A DNA stretch of 34,695 bases from Subtercola sp. GTDB lineage: Bacteria > Actinomycetota > Actinomycetes > Actinomycetales > Microbacteriaceae. The first letter of the stretch is position 1, and every line of letters begins with the position of its first letter. The stretch spans positions 1 to 34,695 of the forward strand of contig JAODBC010000005.1 in NCBI GenBank assembly GCA_025463765.1, given 5' to 3'. The notes under the pieces were generated by a model, which was given only the letters and a program-made list of their open reading frames with translations, was not told where the DNA came from and searched no databases. The translations under genes and the position numbers were made by a program. This document shows, one piece after another, positions 14,771-24,122 of this stretch.

Positions 14771-16621
14771 TCAGGCGAGCAGCTCAGAGAGCTCGAGCCA
14801 GCGGAGCTCGAGGTCGGAGAGGGTGTTCTGGGTGGCGTCGAGTTCGGAGGAGAGGGTTGCGAGACCGGTGTAGTCGCTCTGGTCGTGCGCGGCCATGCGG
14901 GCGTGGATGTCGTTCACCTGCTGGCCGTATTTCTCGAGACGGCGGTTGACCGACGCGAGTTCTTTCTGGGCGTTACGCAGCTCGGCCCCGTTCAGTTTGG
15001 GGGAGGTCGGCGCGGCCGAGGTTGAAGTTCCTGCCGCTGTCGGGCTGTCGCTCGACCCACGCGTCTCGGTGCGCTGCTGCAGCGCGCGCACCTCGAGGTA
15101 CTGGTCGACGCCGCGCGGCAAGTGGATGAGGCCGCCCTCGATCACCGCGTACTGATTGTCGGTGACGCGCTCGAGCAGGTACCGGTCGTGCGAGACGACG
15201 AGCAGCGTGCCGGGAAAAGTGTCGAGCAGGTCTTCGATGGCGGCGAGCATGTCGGTGTCGAGGTCGTTGGTCGGCTCGTCGAGAATCAGCACGTTCGGTT
15301 CGCTGAGCAGAATGAGCAGCAGCTGCAGGCGCCGCTTCTGGCCGCCCGAGAGGTCTTTCACGGGCGTCGAGAGCTGGGCGCTCGAGAAGCCGACCCGTTC
15401 GAGCAGCTGTGAGGGTGTCATCTCTTTGCCGCCACTGACGTAGGTGCTGCGCTGGCGGCCGATGACCTCGCTGACCCGGTCGTTCAGAATCTCGTCGAGC
15501 TCGAAGAGCTGCTGGGTGAGGGTTGCGACCTTGATGGTCTTGCCGCGCTTCACGCGCCCGGTCGTGGGCTGAAGCGTGCCAGAGACGAGGCTCAGCAGCG
15601 TGCTCTTGCCGACGCCGTTCACACCCAGGATGCCCGTGCGCTCGCCCGGGGCGATGCGCCAGGTGATGTCGTGCAGAACAGTCTTCTTCGCGGGTGCACC
15701 GCCTGCCGCGGCCGACGCACGCGCCGCGACGTCGTACACGACAGACACGTTTTCGAGGTCGACGACGTCTTTGCCGAGCCGCTGCATGGCCATCGAGGCC
15801 AGCGAGACCGAGTTGCGCGCCGGCGGCTCGTTCTCGATGAGGGCGTTCGCTGCTTCGATGCGGAACTTCGGCTTGGCCGTGCGGGCCGGAGCGCCGCGCC
15901 GCAGCCAGGCGAGCTCTTTTTTCATGAGGTTCTGGCGCTTCGACTCCATCGTCGCCGCCATGGTGTCGCGCTCGACGCGCTGCAGAATGTACGCGGCGTA
16001 GCCGCCCTCGAACGGCTCGACGAGCTGGTCGTGCACCTCCCAGGTGGCCGTGCAGATCTCGTCGAGAAACCACCGGTCGTGTGTCACGACCACGAGTCCG
16101 CCCGCGTTCGTCGACCAGCGGCGCTTGAGGTGCCCGGCAAGCCAGGCGATTCCCTCCACGTCGAGGTGGTTCGTGGGCTCGTCGAGAAAGATGATGTCGT
16201 GGTCGCCGATGAGCAGCGCAGCGAGCGCGACACGACGGCGCTGGCCACCCGAGAGGTCTTTCACGCTGGCCTCCCACGGAATGTCGGAGGCGAGACCCGC
16301 GATGACGTCGCGCACGAGGGGATCGCCGGCCCAGACGTGCTCGTCGATGTCGCCCACGATGGCCTGCCCGACGGTCAGCGCGTCGTCGAGCGTGTCACTC
16401 TGGTCGAGCACCGCGAGCGTGACGCCGTTGCGCCGGGTGACGCGGCCTGCGTCGGGCTCAAGCCGGCCCGACATGAGCTGCAGCAACGTGGACTTGCCGT
16501 CGCCGTTGCGGCCGACGATGCCGATGCGGTCGCCCTCGTTGATGCCGAGGGTCACGTTCTCGAAGATCACACGGGTCGGATACTCGAGTCGGATGCCTTC
16601 GGCTCCCAGAAGATGTGCCAT
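14771..16621 (-). CDS. ABC-F family ATPase (Uup-like translation factor)
   Basis: 616-residue cytosolic protein with two ABC domains and no membrane segment. ABC1 has Walker A GRNGDGKST (37-45), signature LSGGQ (123-127) and DEPTNHLD (147-154). ABC2 has GVNGVGKST (333-341), LSGGQ (424-428) and DEPTNDLD (448-455). The linker between them is basic (about 225-265). A Ser/Thr/Ala spacer (about 522-542) leads to a C-terminal coiled coil (about 545-615), as in Uup. ABC-F proteins act on the ribosome; the ligand-independent Uup type is more likely here than an antibiotic-resistance type, but this is inference. The start is ATG at 16621 without a ribosome site, directly after a short in-frame upstream ORF. 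Confidence 0.92.
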   Translation of the reverse strand: MAHLLGAEGIRLEYPTRVIFENVTLGINEGDRIGIVGRNGDGKSTLLQLMSGRLEPDAGRVTRRNGVTLAVLDQSDTLDDALTVGQAIVGDIDEHVWAGDPLVRDVIAGLASDIPWEASVKDLSGGQRRRVALAALLIGDHDIIFLDEPTNHLDVEGIAWLAGHLKRRWSTNAGGLVVVTHDRWFLDEICTATWEVHDQLVEPFEGGYAAYILQRVERDTMAATMESKRQNLMKKELAWLRRGAPARTAKPKFRIEAANALIENEPPARNSVSLASMAMQRLGKDVVDLENVSVVYDVAARASAAAGGAPAKKTVLHDITWRIAPGERTGILGVNGVGKSTLLSLVSGTLQPTTGRVKRGKTIKVATLTQQLFELDEILNDRVSEVIGRQRSTYVSGGKEMTPSQLLERVGFSSAQLSTPVKDLSGGQKRRLQLLLILLSEPNVLILDEPTNDLDTDMLAAIEDLLDTFPGTLLVVSHDRYLLERVTDNQYAVIEGGLIHLPRGVDQYLEVRALQQRTETRGSSDSPTAAGTSTSAAPTSPKLNGAELRNAQKELASVNRRLEKYGQQVNDIHARMAAHDQSDYTGLATLSSELDATQNTLSDLELRWLELSELLA

Positions 16622-16624
16622 GAC

Positions 16625-16660
16625 TCAAGTTGACCACATCGGGAAGGCCCGCCCCTCCAT
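16625..16660 (-). other. Short upstream ORF and hairpin ahead of the ABC-F gene
   Basis: An 11-codon ORF (MEGRAFPMWST, stop TGA) ends three bases before the ABC-F ATG and is in the same frame. An internal ATG at 16639 has the purine run GGAGGGG upstream and would give a four-codon peptide. The ABC-F start itself has no ribosome site, so re-initiation is possible. Many ABC-F genes are controlled by leader peptides, but nothing proves translation here. Confidence 0.25.
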
Positions 16661-16663
16661 CGA

Positions 16664-16714
16664 GCTGCGGATAGCGGCGGCTGCTCAGCCGGGTCACCCG
16701 CACCTATCCGCAGC
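16664..16714. repeat. 11-bp inverted repeat between ABC-F and apt genes
   Basis: Perfect arms GCTGCGGATAG (16664-16674) and CTATCCGCAGC (16704-16714) enclose 29 bases that can fold further (CGGCT/AGCCG and GGGTCACCC). It may be a leader hairpin of the ABC-F transcript or a DNA-level operator in the divergent promoter region. Confidence 0.5.
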
Positions 16715-16718
16715 ACAA

Positions 16719-16754
16719 CGGGCCGGCGAGCGGGCCGGCGAGCGGGCGAGCGAG
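16719..16754 (+). repeat. 12-bp tandem repeat upstream of apt
   Basis: Two identical units CGGGCCGGCGAG (16719-16730 and 16731-16742) and a diverged third (16743-16754) lie about 30 bp before the apt -10 box. Confidence 0.85.
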
Positions 16755-16784
16755 CGGGGTGCGAGCGAGCCAGCGTGGGAGCTG

Positions 16785-16790
16785 TAGCGT
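16785..16790 (+). promoter_or_regulatory. -10 box of apt, leaderless arrangement
   Basis: TAGCGT, six bases, then GTG at 16797. There is no Shine-Dalgarno at usable spacing. Confidence 0.55.
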
Positions 16791-16796
16791 GGTGCG

Positions 16797-17330
16797 GTGA
16801 CGACTACGAGCATCAGTGAGCTGATCAGCGCCAGAATGACCACCACTGCCGATTTTCCTGAGCCGGGCATCCTGTTTCGCGACCTCACCGCGGTGATGGC
16901 GCACGGCCCGACGCTGGCGGCGGTGACGGATGCTCTGCTCGAGCATATTCCGAACGACGTCGATGCCGTGGTCGGAGTCGAGGCCCGTGGCTTTCTGTTC
17001 GCCTCGGCGGCGGCACTTCGCCGTGGTATCGGCGTGTACCCCATTCGCAAGGCCGGAAAGCTTCCGGGCGCCGTGCTCGCAGAGACGTATGACCTCGAAT
17101 ACGGCACCGCCACCATCGAACTGCAGCCCGAGGCACTGGCGCCCGGCTCGCGGGTCTACGTGCTCGACGATGTGCTCGCCACCGGCGGAACGATGGCGGC
17201 GGCCATCCGCCTGCTCGAGCGCGCGGGCTACATCGTGACCGGCCTCGGCGTCGCCATCGAGCTCACCGCCCTCGGCGGCCGCGCCGCCGTGTCCGGCTAC
17301 CCAGTGAACGCCCTGCTCACCATCGACTGA
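16797..17330 (+). CDS. apt: Adenine phosphoribosyltransferase
   Basis: Salvages adenine with PRPP to AMP. The 177-residue protein has DFPEPGILFRDLT (19-31), the flexible-loop segment RKAGKLPG (84-91) and the PRPP-binding motif VLDDVLATGGT (122-132). All are typical of type I Apt. GTG at 16797 is set by the -10 box six bases upstream; M14 could also serve but would trim the first helix. In many actinobacteria apt sits beside relA, but here it stands alone between ABC-F and ispE. Its last two codons and stop are duplicated immediately downstream. Confidence 0.96.
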   Translation: MTTTSISELISARMTTTADFPEPGILFRDLTAVMAHGPTLAAVTDALLEHIPNDVDAVVGVEARGFLFASAAALRRGIGVYPIRKAGKLPGAVLAETYDLEYGTATIELQPEALAPGSRVYVLDDVLATGGTMAAAIRLLERAGYIVTGLGVAIELTALGGRAAVSGYPVNALLTID

Positions 17331-17368
17331 CCGATCGACTGACCGGCTGACCGGCTGAGCCGCTGAGC
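17321..17368 (+). repeat. Tandem duplication spanning the apt stop codon
   Basis: The 12-bp unit ATCGACTGACCG, which encodes the last two residues and the TGA, occurs at 17321-17332 and again at 17333-17344, giving a second in-frame stop. It continues into three 8-bp GCTGASCS units (17345-17368). The ispE stop lies just beyond, so this array fills the convergent gap. Confidence 0.92.
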
Positions 17369-17376
17369 CGCGCAGC

Positions 17377-18312
17377 TCAGTCGGAGATGACGCGGGCGCC
17401 GTGCACGGGGCCGGTGGCCCGCACGACGGTGTAGCGCGCCGCCGAGAGGGCGATCTGCAGCTCAAGGGCTCCGTCGAGGTCGGCAGCGAGGAACGCGACG
17501 GTCGGCCCGGAACCCGAGACGATGCCCGCAAGCGCCCCATTGGCCTCGCCGAGCTCGAGAACCTTCGCGAGCGACGGCGCCAGGTGAAGCGCCGGGGCCT
17601 GCAGGTCGTTGTAGAGCGACTCGGCCAGCATGTGCGGGTCGCCGGCGCGCAGGGCCTGCAGAACATCTGCATCGACCGACGGCTGCGTCTGCGCCGGAAA
17701 GATGTCTTGTGCGTGCCGGTCGCGGTGCCGGTCGAGCTCGCGGTACACCTCGGGGGTGCTCGAGCCGAAGTCGGCGAGGGCGAGCACCCACTGGAAGGTT
17801 CCCTTGGCCAGCGCCGGGCTCAGCTGGTCGCCGCGGCCGGTACCGATGGCCGTTCCGCCCGTGAAAGCGAACGGAACGTCGGCGCCCAGGCGGGCAGCGA
17901 GCAGCAGCAGTTCTTCGCGGCCGAGTTCGGTGCCCCAGAGAGTGTCGCAGGCCAGCAGGGTGGCGGCGGCATCCGCTGACCCGCCGCCCATGCCGCCGGC
18001 GATGGGCACGTTCTTGACGATTTCGAGGTGCACTCCGCCGCGGTAACCCGCCTTGTGCGCGGCCATGCGCGCCGCCCGAATGGCGAGGTTGGAGCCGTCG
18101 GTGATGAGCTCGCTCGTGTCGATGGGGCCCGTGAACGACACCGAGAAGTCGTCGGCCTGATAGGCACGAACCTCTTCGTACAGCGAGACGGCCTGGTAGG
18201 CGGTGGCGACGTCGTGGTAGCCGTCGTCCATGACGGCGCCGACCTTCAGAAAGACGTTGATCTTGCCCGGGGCCCTGACATGAACCGTTCGGAGACCCGT
18301 GTTCACTGTCAT
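17377..18312 (-). CDS. ispE: 4-diphosphocytidyl-2-C-methyl-D-erythritol kinase
   Basis: ATP-dependent kinase of the non-mevalonate (MEP) isoprenoid pathway. The 311-residue GHMP-kinase-fold protein has [11 protein letters not shown] (14-24, catalytic-type K17), the glycine-rich ATP loop [14 protein letters not shown] (103-116), catalytic-type D145 in GADVPFAF and a C-terminal [13 protein letters not shown] at 18312 is preceded by TAGGTT and six bases, so the mRNA is probably leaderless although rsmA lies upstream on the same strand. The rsmA-ispE order is widely conserved. It implies the MEP pathway supplies polyprenyl carriers, including the polyprenyl phosphate used by Pmt. Confidence 0.97.
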   Translation of the reverse strand: MTVNTGLRTVHVRAPGKINVFLKVGAVMDDGYHDVATAYQAVSLYEEVRAYQADDFSVSFTGPIDTSELITDGSNLAIRAARMAAHKAGYRGGVHLEIVKNVPIAGGMGGGSADAAATLLACDTLWGTELGREELLLLAARLGADVPFAFTGGTAIGTGRGDQLSPALAKGTFQWVLALADFGSSTPEVYRELDRHRDRHAQDIFPAQTQPSVDADVLQALRAGDPHMLAESLYNDLQAPALHLAPSLAKVLELGEANGALAGIVSGSGPTVAFLAADLDGALELQIALSAARYTVVRATGPVHGARVISD

Positions 18313-18318
18313 GCATTT

Positions 18319-18324
18319 AACCTA
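18319..18324 (-). promoter_or_regulatory. -10 box of ispE, leaderless arrangement
   Basis: TAGGTT on the minus strand, six bases, then ATG at 18312. No Shine-Dalgarno is present. Confidence 0.55.
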
Positions 18325-18370
18325 GCCCAGCGGCGGCGTGCGTTTAGTCGCTCGTTGCGGTGTGCTAAGT

Positions 18371-18420
18371 GGTGCGAGCGGTGTCGGCGGTGCGAGCGGT
18401 GTCGGCGGTGCGAGCAGTGT
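18371..18420 (+). repeat. 18-bp tandem repeat between rsmA and ispE
   Basis: Two identical 18-bp units (18371-18388 and 18389-18406) and most of a third (18407-18420) lie in the 184-bp gap, about 50 bp upstream of the ispE -10 box. They have no obvious coding role. Confidence 0.9.
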
Positions 18421-18496
18421 GAACCTGCGCCCGCTCGTGACGATGCGGCGCCGGCCGTCGGCGAGCGGATGCCCGGCGCAGCCGCGACCGCACGGG

Positions 18497-19810
18497 TCAG
18501 TCTTCGCGCAGCGCTTCCTCGGCGATGGCCAGAAAGTCGTGCACCGTCAACTGCTCGCCGCGCAACGTCGGGTCGACACCCCCGGCCTGGATGATCTCGG
18601 CCGCCGTCTTCGAATCGCCGAACACGCTCGACAGAGACTGGCGCAGCATCTTGCGGCGCTGCTGAAAGGCGGCGTCGACGAGCGCGAAGGTCGCGATGCG
18701 CAACTCTTCACTGGCCAGACTCGTGTTCGAGCGTTCGAACGCGACGAGCACCGAGTCGACGTTCGGCACCGGCCAGAACACCTGGCGGCTCACCGAGCCT
18801 GCTGTTCGCCAGGTTCCGTACCAGGCGGCCTTGACGCTCGGGCTGCCGTAGACCTTCGATCCCGGAGGCGCCGCGATACGGTGGCCGACCTCGGCTTGCA
18901 CCATCACGACGCCCGAGAGAATGCCCCAGAAGTGTTCGAGAAAGTGCAGCAGCACGGGTACGGAGATGTTGTAGGGCAGGTTCGCCACCAAGCGCGTGGG
19001 TGCGCCGGGGAGCGAGTAGACGCGCAGCGCATCGTCGCGGATGACGGTGAGCCGGGCATCCGGTTGCAGCATGCTCACGGTGCGCGGAAGCTGCTCGGCG
19101 AGGCGCTTGTCGATCTCGACGGCGATGACCTCGGCACCGATCTCGAGAAGCCCGAGGGTGAGAGAGCCGAGGCCGGGGCCGATCTCGACCACGGTCTCGC
19201 CGGGCTGAACGCCGGCGATGCGCACGATACGGCGCACGGAGTTGCCGTCGATGACGAAGTTCTGGCCGAGCTTCTTGGTGGGAGTGAGATTCAGCAGCTC
19301 GGCGAGGTCGCGCACTTCGGCGGGGCCGAGCAAGACGCCCTTGTCGGCGGGCGGGGTGGCGGCGGCGGCGGGTGAGGTCGCGGGGGCGGCGGGTGAGGCA
19401 GCAGGGGCGGCGGGCGAGGCACTGGGCGGCTGGGCCGTACTCGGGCGATTGGGGGCGCGCGACGGGCGCTGAGTGGCAAGCTGGGCAGTGGGCTGGGCTG
19501 TGGGCTGGGCAGCGGGCTGGGCTGTGGGCGGCGTCGACGGCGTGGCAGGCCGCTGAGGCTCCGCAGAGCCGGTCGCGGCGGCAGCGGCGGCAGTGGCTGC
19601 GCGGTTTCGCGCCCGGGCGGAGGGCGTGTGGCGGGTCTTGGCGGGCCGGTCTGGTTTGGCGAGCCGGTCGGTCTTGGCGGGCCGGTCTGGTTTGGCGAGC
19701 CGGTCTGACTTAGCCGGCTTGGCGGGCCTTTCCGGTCTAGCAGCCTTGTCGGGATCGGGCTTGGCAGCCCGGGCGGCCTTGGCAGGCCTGTCGGTGGGAT
19801 CGGTGGGCAT
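18497..19810 (-). CDS. rsmA: 16S rRNA dimethyltransferase RsmA (KsgA) with long N-terminal extension
   Basis: Dimethylates the two adjacent adenines in the 3'-terminal hairpin (helix 45) of 16S rRNA. The catalytic part starts near residue 160 (LLGPAEVRDL) and has KLGQNF (about 180-185), the SAM motif EIGPGLGS (209-216) and NLPY (277-280). Before it lie about 157 residues not found in typical RsmA: a basic Lys/Pro/Ala/Arg/Asp region to about residue 65, containing two identical 12-residue repeats (36-59), then a Pro/Ala/Gln/Thr tract. ATG at 19810 overlaps the tatD stop (TGATG), suggesting coupling; the in-frame start at 19852 lies inside tatD. No ATG occurs between 19810 and the catalytic domain, only a TTG without a ribosome site. 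The extension is therefore probably translated. Confidence 0.92.
   Translation of the reverse strand: MPTDPTDRPAKAARAAKPDPDKAARPERPAKPAKSDRLAKPDRPAKTDRLAKPDRPAKTRHTPSARARNRAATAAAAAATGSAEPQRPATPSTPPTAQPAAQPTAQPTAQLATQRPSRAPNRPSTAQPPSASPAAPAASPAAPATSPAAAATPPADKGVLLGPAEVRDLAELLNLTPTKKLGQNFVIDGNSVRRIVRIAGVQPGETVVEIGPGLGSLTLGLLEIGAEVIAVEIDKRLAEQLPRTVSMLQPDARLTVIRDDALRVYSLPGAPTRLVANLPYNISVPVLLHFLEHFWGILSGVVMVQAEVGHRIAAPPGSKVYGSPSVKAAWYGTWRTAGSVSRQVFWPVPNVDSVLVAFERSNTSLASEELRIATFALVDAAFQQRRKMLRQSLSSVFGDSKTAAEIIQAGGVDPTLRGEQLTVHDFLAIAEEALRED
19634..19705 (-). repeat. Perfect 36-bp tandem duplication inside rsmA
   Basis: Two identical 36-bp units (19634-19669 and 19670-19705), in frame, encode the 12-residue basic repeat DRLAKPDRPAKT twice (residues 36-59 of RsmA). 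Degenerate relatives continue on both sides. Confidence 0.96.
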
Positions 19811-20727
19811 CAGTCGTTCCAGTCGGGCAAGACGACGGGCTCGGCGTTCCACGAGCCGTAGACGAGTTCGGTGTTCGAGGAGATCTGGGCGGCGAGCATC
19901 GAGGCGTCGGTGCCGAGGTGATCGGCCATCGCGCGCAAGGTGTACGGAATGAGGTACGGCGCATTCGGCCGGCCGCGGTTCGGAACGGGCGTGAGAAACG
20001 GCGCGTCGGTCTCGACCAGCAGCAGGCTGCGCGGAGCCACCTCGAGCGCCTCGCGCAGGTTGCCGGCGTTTTTGAACGTCACGTTGCCCGCAAACGACAT
20101 GTACCAGCCGTTCTCGGCGCAGATCTCAGCCAGCTCGGCGTCTCCCGAGAAGCAGTGGAAGACCGTGCGCTCGGGCGCCCCAACCCGCTTCAGAGTGGCG
20201 ATGACCTCGGCATGGGCGTCACGATCGTGAATCTGCATGGCGAGATTGTTCTCTTTAGCCATCTCGATGTGCGCCTCGAACGACCGGTACTGGGCCGCGA
20301 TGGCCTCGTCGCCCGTCGTTCGAAAGAAGTCGAGCCCGGTTTCGCCGATGGCCGCGACGCGCGGGCGGGCGGCGAGTTCTGCGATGACGGCGAGGGCGTC
20401 GTCGAGGCCCCCGGCCCGGTCGTAGACGGGGGCCTCGTTGGGGTGCAGGGCGACGGCGGCGAGCATCCGCGGCTCACGCAGCGCTTGTTCGGCCGACCAG
20501 CGCGAGGTTTCGACGTCGCCGCCCACCTGTACGACGCCGCGCACGCCGACACTGGATGCCCGGTCGAGGTGCTCGCGGTAGCTGAGTGGTTCGTCACCGT
20601 CTTTGATTTCTAGGTGCGTGTGGTTGTCGTAGACGGGCACCGTCAGCGCGGGCGGCAACGGCGGGTAGCTGAGGTCGCGGCCCGGCGACGCGTCGCGCTG
20701 GCGGATGTACGGCGAACCTTCACTCAT
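19810..20727 (-). CDS. tatD: TatD-family metal-dependent hydrolase (DNase)
   Basis: The 305-residue TIM-barrel hydrolase has the full metal set: H36 and H38 in DNHTHLE, E129 in IGETGLDFF, H167 in QIHDRDAH, H191 in HCFSG and D241 in VETDAPFL. TatD proteins are 3'-5' exonucleases or D-tyrosyl-tRNA-deacylase-like hydrolases; the exact substrate is not shown. ATG at 20727 has TAAGCT and six bases upstream, hence a leaderless start. The metG-tatD-rsmA-ispE order is the common actinobacterial arrangement. The resuscitation-promoting factor gene that sits between tatD and ksgA in mycobacteria is absent. Confidence 0.95.
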   Translation of the reverse strand: MSEGSPYIRQRDASPGRDLSYPPLPPALTVPVYDNHTHLEIKDGDEPLSYREHLDRASSVGVRGVVQVGGDVETSRWSAEQALREPRMLAAVALHPNEAPVYDRAGGLDDALAVIAELAARPRVAAIGETGLDFFRTTGDEAIAAQYRSFEAHIEMAKENNLAMQIHDRDAHAEVIATLKRVGAPERTVFHCFSGDAELAEICAENGWYMSFAGNVTFKNAGNLREALEVAPRSLLLVETDAPFLTPVPNRGRPNAPYLIPYTLRAMADHLGTDASMLAAQISSNTELVYGSWNAEPVVLPDWND

Positions 20728-20733
20728 GATTCG

Positions 20734-20739
20734 AGCTTA
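20734..20739 (-). promoter_or_regulatory. -10 box of tatD, leaderless arrangement
   Basis: TAAGCT on the minus strand, six bases, then ATG at 20727. It separates tatD transcription from metG. Confidence 0.55.
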
Positions 20740-20746
20740 ACGGGAA

Positions 20747-20775
20747 GCGGCGGGTTCGCCGGGTGGGCCCGCCGC
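20747..20775 (-). terminator. Possible hairpin between metG and tatD
   Basis: Arms GCGGCGGG (20747-20754) and CCCGCCGC (20768-20775) with a 13-base loop lie 40-70 bases after the metG stop. There is no T-run. It is a GC-only hairpin that could slow or end metG transcription. Confidence 0.3.
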
Positions 20776-20814
20776 CGCCGGCTTTCGGGATGCGGTGAAT
20801 GCGCGGAATGCGGT

Positions 20815-22539
<1,725 letters not shown>

Positions 22540-22546
22540 ACCGATC

Positions 22547-22552
22547 ATCCTA
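22547..22552 (-). promoter_or_regulatory. -10 box of metG, leaderless arrangement
   Basis: TAGGAT on the minus strand, seven bases, then ATG at 22539. AGGATGA could also be read as a weak Shine-Dalgarno. Confidence 0.45.
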
Positions 22553-22633
22553 AAGCCGCTAGGGATGCCGGTGGCGCCCTGTTACGAGGCTGTGGAGTTC
22601 TCGGCGCCTCGCCGCCTGTTGAATGAAGCGCCA

Positions 22634-22639
22634 TATACT
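22634..22639 (+). promoter_or_regulatory. -10 box of the DUF3885-like gene, leaderless arrangement
   Basis: TATACT, six bases, then ATG at 22646. It is the closest match to the canonical -10 in the window and has no Shine-Dalgarno. Confidence 0.55.
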
Positions 22640-22645
22640 CGATGA

Positions 22646-23233
22646 ATGCTCGACTTATCCAGATCCGACGCTCTCTCTGATCTCTGGGAGCGGCGATGGG
22701 GCGAGGCCCGCCCGATTCGGTACCTGCTCAAACACGACCTTCGCGATCGATGGGTGAGATTTCACAGCCTGCCCGATTCGAAGCAGTACGCCGAAACGGG
22801 AGCGGAATGGCAAGAGCTTATTCGGCGCCATTGCTGCATCATCGATGAGTTGCGCGACGAGTTCGGAGGCGGCCACTTGATGGTGCTTGCACAGGATTAT
22901 CCCCGACGAGACGCCGCCCACGGCTGGACGAAGCGAGCCCTTCCCGAGTCGTGGTTGTGGAAGACCCTCGAGCCCGAAGATGAAGGCGACGATCGGTCGT
23001 TCATCCGCGTCAGCCGGCCGTTCGCCGGCTCGGGCAATCTGACCGCCCTCATCCGATTGATCGCAAATGACGAGGGTGGGGCAGGCAGCTGCATTGTGAC
23101 CGACGAGTCGCTCGGGTGGCTTTATGGCCCCTACCCCGGTGGGGGTGATGCGATCGCGCCGACGAAGCCAGCACGCGACGCTCTGCGAAACAGGCACGCC
23201 GAGTGGCTCTCGGCCCGGGCTGACGGGTTGTGA
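22646..23233 (+). CDS. Uncharacterised protein resembling the DUF3885 family
   Basis: 195 residues, soluble, no signal peptide or membrane segment. Recognisable features are RWVRFHSLPDSKQY (35-48), a conserved-looking 'LIRRH..IIDEL' segment, YGPYPGGGDAI near 165-175 and a C-terminal RDALRNRHAEWLSA. These recall an unannotated family seen in Streptomyces and other soil bacteria (DUF3885-like, from memory); no activity is known. G+C is about 62% by hand count of the first 360 bases, somewhat below its neighbours. It stands alone between metG and rsmI, which suggests a later insertion. It ends 16 bp from the convergent rsmI stop. Confidence 0.75.
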   Translation: MLDLSRSDALSDLWERRWGEARPIRYLLKHDLRDRWVRFHSLPDSKQYAETGAEWQELIRRHCCIIDELRDEFGGGHLMVLAQDYPRRDAAHGWTKRALPESWLWKTLEPEDEGDDRSFIRVSRPFAGSGNLTALIRLIANDEGGAGSCIVTDESLGWLYGPYPGGGDAIAPTKPARDALRNRHAEWLSARADGL

Positions 23234-23249
23234 ACCACGATTGGCTGCG

Positions 23250-24110
23250 TCAGGGTGCGGCGGGCCGAGTGGGGCTGGCGGGAGCGGTGGGAGTCGTGCG
23301 GGACTGCAGGGCGGCCTCGTAGAGGTCGCGGCGGCTGAGGCCGGTGGCCTCGGCGATGGCGGCGGAGGCGTCTTTGAGGCGCGAGCCGTCGGCGACGAGC
23401 TCGAGCACCTGGGCAAGGCCCGTGGCGAGGGTCACCTCGAGGGGCGCGGCGCCGGCGACGACGAGCACGATCTCGCCCTTCACACCGGCCTCGGCCCACG
23501 GCACCAGGGAGGCCGCTCCCCCGCGCTTGACCTCTTCGTAGAGTTTGGTGAGTTCACGGCAGACGGCGACCTGACGGTCGTCGCCGAGCGCTGCGGCGAT
23601 GTCGGCGAGCGACGCCGCCAGGCGGTTCGGCGACTCGAAGAAGACCATGGTGCGGCGCTCGCGCACCAGGTCGCGCAGCGTCGACAGACGGTCGCCCTGC
23701 TTGCGCGGAAGAAACCCCTCGAAGGTGAACCGGTCTGTCGGCAGACCCGAAACGGCGAGCGCCGACACGACGGCCGACGGGCCGGGGATGATCGTGACAT
23801 CCACCCCCGCCGCCACCGCGGCCTGCACGAGGTGGAATCCAGGGTCGGAGACGGTGGGCATGCCCGCGTCGCTCAGCACGACGAGGTCGGTCGCGCGGGC
23901 CAGCTCCACGAGTTCGGCGGATTTGTCGCGCTCGTTGTGGTCGTGCAGCGCGATCAGCCGGGGGCGGTTCGCGACACCGAGGGCGCGCAGCAGCTTCGCG
24001 GTGACGCGGGTGTCTTCGGCGGCGACCACCTCGGCCACCTCGAGCGTCTCAATGAGGCGCACCGATGCATCCTTAAGGTTGCCGATGGGGGTGGCCGCAA
24101 GGATGATCAT
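23250..24110 (-). CDS. rsmI: 16S rRNA 2'-O-ribose C1402 methyltransferase
   Basis: SAM-dependent methylation of C1402 in the ribosomal P site. The 286-residue tetrapyrrole-methylase-fold protein has AATPIGNLKDAS (5-16), AEDTRVTAKLL (31-41), LSDAGMPTVSDPG (79-91), IPGPSA (108-113), EGFLPRK (131-137) and a CRELTKLYEE segment. All are diagnostic of RsmI. The start is ATG at 24110, six bases after TACGCT and at the family's normal first residue. An upstream in-frame ATG at 24311 would add 67 residues of promoter-region sequence and is rejected. It diverges from pmt, a pairing also seen in mycobacteria. Confidence 0.97.
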   Translation of the reverse strand: MIILAATPIGNLKDASVRLIETLEVAEVVAAEDTRVTAKLLRALGVANRPRLIALHDHNERDKSAELVELARATDLVVLSDAGMPTVSDPGFHLVQAAVAAGVDVTIIPGPSAVVSALAVSGLPTDRFTFEGFLPRKQGDRLSTLRDLVRERRTMVFFESPNRLAASLADIAAALGDDRQVAVCRELTKLYEEVKRGGAASLVPWAEAGVKGEIVLVVAGAAPLEVTLATGLAQVLELVADGSRLKDASAAIAEATGLSRRDLYEAALQSRTTPTAPASPTRPAAP

Positions 24111-24116
24111 GCTGCC

Positions 24117-24122
24117 AGCGTA
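24117..24122 (-). promoter_or_regulatory. -10 box of rsmI, leaderless arrangement
   Basis: TACGCT on the minus strand, six bases, then ATG at 24110. No Shine-Dalgarno is present. Confidence 0.55.

Noticed and set aside
18313..20814. Resuscitation-promoting factor gene (rpfB) expected between tatD and rsmA by mycobacterial synteny
   Set aside because: tatD and rsmA overlap by one base and neither flanking gap contains such a frame, so the gene is absent here.
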